From the NCBI GenBank assembly GCA_964580575.1, contig CAZOLJ010000101.1:1-14481 (forward strand): DNA of 14,481 bases, written 5' to 3'. Each line of letters opens with the position of its first letter. The stretch's first letter is position 1. Below, piece after piece: positions 6,894 through 11,959 of this stretch. This DNA is from CAVPDE01 sp964580575. GTDB taxonomy: Bacteria; Desulfobacterota; DSM-4660; Desulfatiglandales; HGW-15. Both the position numbers and the translations under genes were made by a program. Under the pieces are notes generated by a model, which made no database searches, was not told the origin of the DNA, and was given only the letters and a program-made list of their open reading frames with translations.

Positions 6894-7700
6894 ATGGACC
6901 AAAGAGATTACTACGAAATCCTGGGTGTGTCCTCCGACGCCAACGAGAAACAAATCAAGGCGGCGTACCGAAAACTCGCTTTCCAATACCATCCGGACCG
7001 AAACACAGGCGACTCTGAAAGCGCCAGCATGATGAAGGCTATCAACGAAGCCTATGCCGTGCTCTCGAATCCCTCCAAGAGGAAAGACTATGACGACCTG
7101 AAGCGGCAGTATGGATCTTCCGCTTACAACCGTTTCCGAAGCAACTACACGGAAAGTGACCTCTTCAGAGGTTCGGACATCAACCGGATCTTTGAGGACA
7201 TGGCCCGAGCATTCGGGTTCAGAGGCTTTGACGATATTTTCAAGGAAGCCTATGGAGAGGGGTACCGGACCTTTGAATTCAAGAGGCCCGGCTTCTCGGC
7301 CAGGGGGTTCGTGTTCACAGGACCTTTGGGACGCTCTGCCCAGAAGCAGAGCGCTCCCCTGGCCATGGGAAAACTTTCCCGATACCTCATTGAAAAACTC
7401 ACAGGCGTTGAGCTTTCCCAAGCCGGCACGGACGTGACGGAGACGATTGACCTCACACCCAAGGAAGCCGAAGGAGGAGGCCCTTACCCATATTACTACA
7501 GGAAAAAATCAAAAAAACTAGTCGTCATGCTTCCACAGGGACTTCGGGAGGGGCAGCGCGTTCGTCTGGCAGGGATGGGAGAGGAGGGGAAGGGAGGGGC
7601 AAAGCCCGGAGATCTTTATCTGACGGTCAAGATCAGCAAACCATTAATGCAAAAGTTGAAGGACTGGCTTCATTCATCCCGGAGCGTTTCCACCCGTTGA
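6894..7700 (+). CDS. Short DnaJ-like co-chaperone (J domain plus single C-terminal domain)
   Basis: This 268-aa protein probably stimulates an Hsp70 (DnaK) ATPase. A canonical J domain spans residues 4-68, with helix II IKAAYRKLAFQYHPDRN and the essential HPD at 33-35. Residues 75-150 are Gly/Phe/Arg-rich with repeated F-R-G-F patterns. Residues 180-250 match one DnaJ/CbpA substrate-binding subdomain, ending LPQGLREGQRVRLAGMGEEG and GDLYLTVKI. The zinc-finger region is absent, and there is no room for a second C-terminal subdomain or the usual dimerisation tail, so it is shorter than CbpA or DnaJ. ATG at 6894 is chosen because the J domain starts there and the promoter lies directly upstream. 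It is the only plus-strand gene, and its 3' end overlaps the convergent FAU-1-like gene by 31 bp. Confidence 0.9.
   Translation: MDQRDYYEILGVSSDANEKQIKAAYRKLAFQYHPDRNTGDSESASMMKAINEAYAVLSNPSKRKDYDDLKRQYGSSAYNRFRSNYTESDLFRGSDINRIFEDMARAFGFRGFDDIFKEAYGEGYRTFEFKRPGFSARGFVFTGPLGRSAQKQSAPLAMGKLSRYLIEKLTGVELSQAGTDVTETIDLTPKEAEGGGPYPYYYRKKSKKLVVMLPQGLREGQRVRLAGMGEEGKGGAKPGDLYLTVKISKPLMQKLKDWLHSSRSVSTR
7572..7599 (+). other. Putative G-quadruplex-forming run inside the J-domain gene
   Basis: Five runs of three or four G (7572-7574, 7577-7579, 7586-7589, 7592-7594, 7596-7599) fall within 28 bases on the coding strand, separated by loops of 1-6 nt. This meets the common G4 pattern. It encodes part of the Gly-rich AGMGEEGKGGAK segment, so part of the G-richness comes from the protein sequence. 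Confidence 0.45.
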
Positions 7701-8536
7701 AACGCGGCCTTTTTCGCCGTCTCCATAAGCTCCTTACTGATGCATCCGGCTTTAAACCGCTCTTCCAGGTCCTCTTCATCCGTGACAAACACCCGGCCGT
7801 CCGGCAGCAGGACCACATCGATTTCCAGATCCACATACCGGATGCGGTCAGAATAGAATTCTACCGGAGTGTTGATGTTCACGTACCGGCCGATCAGCGT
7901 GCCGTCACTCCGGAAGTAGGTATGCTGGTAATACCACAGAGCGCCTTGAATCTCGGAAATAGCGTAATCCCCTTCCCTCTTCTCAATTCCCAACCCGTCG
8001 TATTTGGTCCGGCCCTTGAACCTGGATCTTTTCAGCACCAGTCTTTTTCGGTCGAAATCCTTTTCAAGAATCACTCCCTCTGAAAGAAAGATGACCGCTC
8101 CATCCAGCTTCACATGTTCAATCTTGATTTCCTTTCCTTTTTGGAACAGATCCCATATCAGGCTTTTTTCCATACTTCGGCCCACGGACTCCCGTTTTTC
8201 AGGATGGCCTGAGAGCGTCTTTTCTTCGAGCAGGCTCACATAGTCAGAGGCGATGATCCGAAGATGATGATGCTGGGGCACTGTGGGAAGGACCTGGTTC
8301 CTCCATTCGTCCATGGCAATCTTTGCGGAAAATGGAAACTCCATATCCGCTGACCCCTCTTTCCTATTTCTGCATATGGCGTCAAAGAAATTCCTTCGGA
8401 GGGCTGTTGTCACTTCATCCACACATGCGCTTTCTCCCTGGACCCTTATTCCCTGCATGTCGTCCGAATCCATGATCTCCACATCATGGGATTCGACCAA
8501 AACCAATCCTTTTGTTTTGCCGAATCTTCTGATGAT
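7670..8536 (-). CDS. FAU-1-like ribonuclease / AU-rich RNA-binding protein (N-terminus lost in gap)
   Basis: The 288 visible residues match the FAU-1 family of mainly archaeal proteins, which join an RNase E/G-like RNA-binding part to a DUF402 domain. From family knowledge, archaeal FAU-1 binds AU-rich RNA and acts as an endoribonuclease in 5S rRNA maturation. Seen here are IIRRFG at the gap edge, the family's early segment, then MEFPFSAKIAMDEWR, LPTVPQHHHLRI, IKIEHVKLDGAVIFL and KYDGLGIEKREGDYAISE. The DUF402 part follows with YVNINTPVEFY, DRIRYVDLEIDVVLLPDG and VTDEEDLEE. The start lies in the N gap, with about 30 residues probably missing by family comparison. The stop overlaps the convergent J-domain gene by 31 bp. 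Open reading through the gap into RtcA is not evidence of fusion. Confidence 0.8.
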   Translation of the reverse strand: MIRRFGKTKGLVLVESHDVEIMDSDDMQGIRVQGESACVDEVTTALRRNFFDAICRNRKEGSADMEFPFSAKIAMDEWRNQVLPTVPQHHHLRIIASDYVSLLEEKTLSGHPEKRESVGRSMEKSLIWDLFQKGKEIKIEHVKLDGAVIFLSEGVILEKDFDRKRLVLKRSRFKGRTKYDGLGIEKREGDYAISEIQGALWYYQHTYFRSDGTLIGRYVNINTPVEFYSDRIRYVDLEIDVVLLPDGRVFVTDEEDLEERFKAGCISKELMETAKKAAFQRVETLRDE

Positions 8537-8636
8537 NNNNNNNNNNNNNNNNNNNNNNNNNNNNNNNNNNNNNNNNNNNNNNNNNNNNNNNNNNNNNNNN
8601 NNNNNNNNNNNNNNNNNNNNNNNNNNNNNNNNNNNN
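8537..8636. other. Assembly gap (100 N)
   Basis: Exactly 100 consecutive N, a length commonly used as a placeholder for a scaffold gap of unknown size. It removes the C-terminus of RtcA, including the region of the catalytic histidine, and the N-terminus of the FAU-1-like protein. The expected missing coding sequence (about 50 plus 30 residues) exceeds 100 bases, so the real gap is probably larger. Confidence 0.97.
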
Positions 8637-9445
8637 CGTCCCCTTGCGCCTGCCATGTCCGCCCCGATCAAACATCCCGTGTCGGTTTGAGCCCATATGG
8701 CCAGGGCTGCTCCGGGTTGAATGGAGGGGCTTTCGAATGCAGGCTTATCTCTTTCGTCATAGAGAAGGTGGATTTCCGCGTCAAACCCCCTTCCCTTCAG
8801 CGTTCTTTCACATTCTCTCCCCATTCTTCGAGAGACCTCTCTCTCTTTGAGTTGCGAGGAGAGTGAGATTCCTCTTATCGAGTTTACCTGTCCCTGGCTG
8901 ACCAGGTTCAATGGCCTCAGAGCTTCCTTCAAAGGCGCAATCTGCAACTCAATTTTGCCCCCGCCTTTAGGGACGTAGCCCGGCTGGATAATTCGTACCT
9001 CCGCTTGAACGCCCATTTTTCGGACCGTGGGAAGCAGGACATGCTTGAGGTGCAACAGGGAAGGCGCAAAGTCCTGAAACAGGCCGCCTGTCAGTCTGCA
9101 GGTTGAGGCGCTGTCAGCAAAGAGACCCAGAGGCAGGAGAGAGAGAGCCAGCATTGCGGCAGAGCCTGCTGTCCCGATATCCCACGCAAAAGTGCCGCCT
9201 TTGAGTGCTTTGCCCGGACGAAACCAAATCTCCCTGGATCCCACGGTTCCTCCGGCCAGCTTACCGTCGCAAAGGTTCGCAGCCGCTTCAAGGGCTTTGA
9301 GATGCTGAGGCCTCAGGCCGGGTTTGTCTCTTTTCGCCCTGATGTTTCGCAGGTGGATCGCTTGCCCGGTCAAGATGCAGAAAGGGATCGCATCCCGAAC
9401 GATGGTGCCTGAACCGGAGTGTTCACTGCCGTCTATTTCGATCAT
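8637..9445 (-). CDS. rtcA: RNA 3'-terminal phosphate cyclase, divergent RtcA (C-terminus lost in gap)
   Basis: RtcA uses ATP to turn RNA 3'-phosphates into 2',3'-cyclic phosphates. About 269 residues are visible. Conserved segments include the N-terminal MIEIDGS, IRAKRDKPGLRPQHLKALEAA, GGTVGSREIWFRPG, IGTAGSAAMLAL, GGLFQDFAPS and GYVPKGGGKIEL, ending GCLIGADMAGARG at the gap. The family's EGGGQ nucleotide-site motif is SGSGT (residues 10-14), so the glutamate equivalent to E. coli E14 is absent; R17, and the R and Q of KPGLRPQH, are kept. The catalytic histidine (H309 in E. coli) would lie in the gap. ATG at 9445 is chosen because family members start at this position; ATG at 9508 would add 21 unmatched residues. 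Neither has a strong ribosome site. The adjacent FAU-1-like gene suggests shared RNA processing. Confidence 0.85.
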
Positions 9446-9567
9446 TCTGGGTCTCTCGTCAAGGGTGCGGAACTGCACAACGGCGGGGCTAATTTGCAGG
9501 CCAGACATCCGTCACAATAAGGCTTTTCTTAGGCCTTGAGTGAGACCACTGGCTAATTGCTAAGCAT

Positions 9568-9837
9568 TTACTTCAGTTGACTGTCTTTGCTACCGGCTCG
9601 ATTGAAGAGGGTGACGCTCTTCTTTTGTCCTATTTCGAGTTCTGATTGACAACTGACACAAAGGCGGACTCCGGGGATAGCCTTGCGGCGGGCATCAGGA
9701 ATGACCATCCCGCATTCCTCGCAATGAGTTGAGCTTTCACCGCTAGACAACCGACTTCTGGCTAATTCTACCCCGGATTCTACAGTGGCATCTATCTGCT
9801 CCTGTACATCCCCATCCCGGGACCATCCGACTGCCAT
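9568..9837 (-). CDS. DksA/TraR-type zinc-finger protein, YbiI-like
   Basis: This 89-aa protein matches the small YbiI/TraR branch of the DksA family in length and layout. An N-terminal helical stretch (GWSRDGDVQEQIDATVESGV) is followed by a C4 zinc finger with CEEC (C39, C42) and CVSC (C60, C63) enclosing GMVIPDARRKAIPGVR. It ends NRAGSKDSQLK, as in E. coli YbiI. Longer DksA/TraR relatives bind RNA polymerase through the secondary channel; YbiI itself has no settled function, so RNA-polymerase binding is only inferred. The start has AAGGGTGA just upstream and a TATAAC-like box near 9866-9871 within an ATAACGTTAT palindrome. It is transcribed toward rtcA, 122-bp upstream of the chosen rtcA start. 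Confidence 0.88.
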   Translation of the reverse strand: MAVGWSRDGDVQEQIDATVESGVELARSRLSSGESSTHCEECGMVIPDARRKAIPGVRLCVSCQSELEIGQKKSVTLFNRAGSKDSQLK

Positions 9838-9867
9838 AACTCACCCTTCTGCTTCTACTGATCCGTT

Positions 9868-9877
9868 ATAACGTTAT
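9868..9877. promoter_or_regulatory. Palindrome upstream of the zinc-finger gene
   Basis: ATAACGTTAT is a perfect 10-bp palindrome 30 bp before the YbiI-like start. On the minus strand it overlaps TATAAC, a possible -10 box, but no well-spaced -35 was found. It may be an operator or part of a promoter. Confidence 0.25.
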
Positions 9878-10002
9878 TGAAAAAGGTGTTTTCTGAACGG
9901 CCCAACGGTAGAGTTCACCAAGAGCACAAGCGATCCCTGGGAACGCTCCGCCATGTTGTTTTCTTAATTATTGCTCATTTCTCTCCCCGTATCAACCCCT
10001 CA

Positions 10003-10066
10003 ACGGTGCGGCTTGCCGCCATGCACGGGCCTCTCCGGCCGGGTCGGGCCAAGCTGCTCGGTGTTG
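10003..10066 (-). repeat. GC-rich imperfect hairpin after the DUF3795 gene
   Basis: On the minus strand the sequence just after the DUF3795 stop begins with CAAC and closes with GTTG. It has inner arms GCAGCTTGG and its near complement (from GCGGCTTGCC on the plus strand) and a central GGCC-N5-GGCC. It could end transcription of DUF3795 without a T tract, or be a REP- or recombination-site-like palindrome. Positions 10027-10052 contain the element shared with 11875-11899. Confidence 0.45.
10027..10052 (+). repeat. GC-rich interspersed element, copy 1
   Basis: The pattern GGGCC, six bases, GCCGGGTCGG, one base, CCAA occurs here. Copy 2 at 11875-11899 differs in the spacer (five bases) and in the single base before CCAA. 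The 15-base core differs at only one position. Confidence 0.5.
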
Positions 10067-10070
10067 CCTC

Positions 10071-10502
10071 CTAATCTGCTTGACCTTTTCCCACAACAAA
10101 TTTCGCCGTGAAATACTTCTTCCGGATTTGTCCAGCTTCTTCCTCAATCCAGCGATCAAGCCCGACCTTCTTGATGCGGCAGAGATTGTACAGCTTGAAG
10201 TTGTGCGGGTACTGAGCGGCCTGGTCAGCTATGGGTGCCAATAAAAGGCATGGGAACTCTTTGCAATCAGAGCATAATTCCACGCCTTTGTCCTTCGCAC
10301 AGTCCAAAGTCGCACACCCCTGCGGCAGATGATAATGTTTTGCGTCTTGTTGGCGGCAACCCTTGCACGCTATTGCTTCCTTAGGGACTCCCCGTTTCAC
10401 ATGAATCAATTCGGCAAGCTCTTCTGTCAGATTGCTTTCGTAGATATGGCAGTTAAAACAGTCCAGGCCGCATGGTGCGGTTAAAGCCTTCTTGTCTTTC
10501 AT
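10071..10502 (-). CDS. Cysteine-rich DUF3795 protein
   Basis: This 143-aa protein has the cysteine pattern of the DUF3795 family, which has no established function. CGLDCFNC (C11, C15, C18) is followed by CKGC (C46, C49), C63, C68, then CSDCKEFPC (C77, C80, C85) and C108. Such spacing suggests binding of one or more zinc ions or an iron-sulfur cluster, which cannot be decided here. No signal peptide or membrane segment is present. ATG at 10502 is chosen for its strong AGGAGG 4 nt upstream and because the CGLDC motif normally lies near the N-terminus; the frame extends 27 codons further upstream without similarity. It ends just before a GC-rich hairpin. Neighbours are small accessory genes in the same direction. 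Confidence 0.85.
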   Translation of the reverse strand: MKDKKALTAPCGLDCFNCHIYESNLTEELAELIHVKRGVPKEAIACKGCRQQDAKHYHLPQGCATLDCAKDKGVELCSDCKEFPCLLLAPIADQAAQYPHNFKLYNLCRIKKVGLDRWIEEEAGQIRKKYFTAKFVVGKGQAD

Positions 10503-10547
10503 GGTTCCTCCTCTTGTAACGGTCCACTTGAGCAACGGCATCCGCGT

Positions 10548-10581
10548 CCGCTCAAAGCGGCAGTTCAAATGAGCTACTGCC
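10548..10581 (-). repeat. Overlapping small hairpins in the DUF3795 leader
   Basis: CCGCT/AGCGG (10548-10552, 10556-10560) and GGCAGT/ACTGCC (10559-10564, 10576-10581) share bases, so only one can form at a time in the RNA. They lie 46-79 nt before the DUF3795 start. This could be a switchable leader or coincidence; no known riboswitch was recognised. Confidence 0.3.
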
Positions 10582-10642
10582 AATCGCTCCAGAAACTGAT
10601 CCCCGTCGGCATCGTTTCGGTATGACGTCCTCCCGCTCCGGC

Positions 10643-10948
10643 CTATTCAATCAGCGTTCCTTTGCCGGTCCTCTGATACTCAAGCTCAACATGGTTGACG
10701 AACGCGATTCTCCCCTGGGAATTGGCTAGATGTCCACGGGAGGCGCACCAGGCGGGAAATGTTTCCGGATCGATATCGGCGCGAAGAGCAATATTGCCAC
10801 TACTCTTAATCAATTGGCATTGTCTACCGACAAGAGCTTTCCAGTCTTCAAAGCTGGCGGGCGTATTTTGAGGATCCGTAAAGATCGCGAGCGCCCTGCG
10901 GTAAGTCGCCTCGTCCTTGAACCAAGCAATTCCTATGAAATCGTTCAT
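10643..10948 (-). CDS. Hypothetical 101-aa soluble protein
   Basis: I do not recognise this protein. It has a soluble, mixed alpha/beta composition, begins MNDFIGIAWFKDEATYRRAL and contains FEDWKAL, a mid-section LRADIDPETFPAWCASRG, and a C-terminus HVELEYQRTGKGTLIE. No signal peptide, membrane helix or metal motif is visible. The single cysteine is in PAWCASRG. The start has AAAGGAAG about 7 nt upstream and is the first ATG. It is 140 bp upstream of the DUF3795 start in the same direction, so the two could be cotranscribed. Codon use and the good ribosome site support a real gene. Confidence 0.7.
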   Translation of the reverse strand: MNDFIGIAWFKDEATYRRALAIFTDPQNTPASFEDWKALVGRQCQLIKSSGNIALRADIDPETFPAWCASRGHLANSQGRIAFVNHVELEYQRTGKGTLIE

Positions 10949-11112
10949 CCTGATACTTCCTTTCGTCCTCTCGTTTCCAAAATCTCGTTTCCTCTCTATC
11001 AGTGCAATGCCTCATTTACTCCTATTCATTCTCCCCCAGGTAGAATATCAATATATCAAGGACCTCCCCCTTAAGGAAGTGACTTGAACCCTATTTTTTC
11101 CACCGTCTCAAC

Positions 11113-11130
11113 GCCCAGCCTAAGCTGGGC
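11113..11130 (-). terminator. GC-rich hairpin after the glycosylase gene
   Basis: A perfect 7-bp stem, GCCCAGC/GCTGGGC with a 4-nt loop, lies about 21 nt after the SMUG2-type stop on the minus strand. No T tract follows, only GTTGAGACGG, so it may be a weak terminator or an RNA-stability hairpin. The rest of the 203-bp spacer (10949-11151) shows AT-rich GATATATTGATATT and no other clear signal. Confidence 0.4.
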
Positions 11131-11151
11131 CTGAGGGCGAGCTCTTCGACA

Positions 11152-11853
11152 TCAGGTCCGTGATCTCTCGAGGGCGAGAAGAAATGCTTCCTCATATTTT
11201 CGGAGGTATTCATCGAGTCTCGCTCGCCGATACTGAATGATGAATCGAGGATGATCCAGACAGAGCACAGTCTTGAAGAAGCCAAATTCCCTGTTCAAAC
11301 CTTCAAATATCGACCGGTTCTTTCCGCTTCCAAGCACCAGTGCAACGTCCCGGCTCACACCGAGGGATACCTGATCACGAAGGGATTGCAAGATGAAGGG
11401 CTGTGTGGCGGAGAATAGAGAGGGATCGTCATAGAAATTGTAATTTCTGCCGTCCTTCGTGAATCCAAGCGGGGACACGGCAGTGAAAAAGAATTCTCTG
11501 AACAGCTTTTCCGGGCCGCCGAACCGCTCGGCAAAGGCATAGACAAACACGGAGGAGGGTTCCCGCTTCTTCTGGAGATCATTTTGAATGCCGCACAGAG
11601 TTTCGAGCGCAACAGGGTCCGTGAAGGGGATGCCGGTGATGCCTGCTCCGAACCTCCCCGGATTGATCCCGAAGACGGCGATCCTCCGGCGATTGTCGGA
11701 GTAGTACCGCTGGAGGAACCGCTTCACGTATTGCATGACCTCGTGGTCGCGGTAGGGGTTCATCACCTCCACCTTCCCAGGCAAGTGGCCTGGCAGCGTG
11801 AGCCTTTGGTAGAACCCAAATGCACGTTCGGCAAAAGTGGAAGGACCTTTCAT
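11152..11853 (-). CDS. SMUG2-type DNA glycosylase (DUF4918, uracil-DNA glycosylase superfamily)
   Basis: This 233-aa protein should excise uracil or a related damaged base from DNA in base-excision repair. Motif 1, FGINPGRFGAGITGIPFTDP (61-80), is the SMUG-like active-site loop, with asparagine N64. The C-terminal motif DHPRFIIQYRR (200-210) supplies the DNA-intercalating loop with its conserved histidine. Between them lie VYAFAERFG and FFFTAVSPLGF, also family segments. Length is usual for the SMUG2 branch. ATG at 11853 is kept because FAERAFGFYQRL is the normal N-terminal helix, although the nearest AAGGG is about 12-17 nt upstream. It lies 106 bp downstream of the Pif1-like helicase gene. 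Exact substrate (uracil, hydroxymethyluracil or other) cannot be read from sequence. Confidence 0.87.
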   Translation of the reverse strand: MKGPSTFAERAFGFYQRLTLPGHLPGKVEVMNPYRDHEVMQYVKRFLQRYYSDNRRRIAVFGINPGRFGAGITGIPFTDPVALETLCGIQNDLQKKREPSSVFVYAFAERFGGPEKLFREFFFTAVSPLGFTKDGRNYNFYDDPSLFSATQPFILQSLRDQVSLGVSRDVALVLGSGKNRSIFEGLNREFGFFKTVLCLDHPRFIIQYRRARLDEYLRKYEEAFLLALERSRT

Positions 11854-11874
11854 CTGTAAATTTTACCCTTTTCC

Positions 11875-11899
11875 GGGCCGGCGAGCCGGGTCGGCCCAA
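11875..11899 (+). repeat. GC-rich interspersed element, copy 2, with hairpin
   Basis: GGGCCG (11875-11880) and CGGCCC (11892-11897) form a 6-bp inverted repeat. The segment shares GCCGGGTCGG, one base, CCAA with copy 1 at 10027-10052. It lies between the helicase stop and the glycosylase start. Confidence 0.5.
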
Positions 11900-11959
11900 T
11901 GCCGTTAAAACCTAAACCTTAGAACCCAACAGACGTGCCCTTTCTCACACAGTCTTTTC

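Noticed and set aside
7670..9508. A genuine 612-aa RtcA-FAU-1 fusion protein
   Set aside because: It depends wholly on reading through 100 N; family lengths argue for two genes and a longer gap.
9519..9537. AAGGC/GCCTT hairpin as a terminator between the zinc-finger gene and rtcA
   Set aside because: The stem is only 5 bp with a 9-nt loop, and no T tract follows on either strand.
9877..10074. Small plus-strand open frame in the spacer between the zinc-finger and DUF3795 genes
   Set aside because: It has no ribosome site, includes the GC-rich hairpin and ends in the DUF3795 coding region; composition is not gene-like.
10003..11130. Spacer hairpins as integron attC sites with gene cassettes
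   Set aside because: The hairpin at 10003-10066 has CAAC/GTTG ends and is followed by GTTGAG, as is the hairpin at 11113-11130. However, the required RYYYAAC and GTTRRRY cores do not match fully, spacing differs between spacers, and no integrase is in the window.
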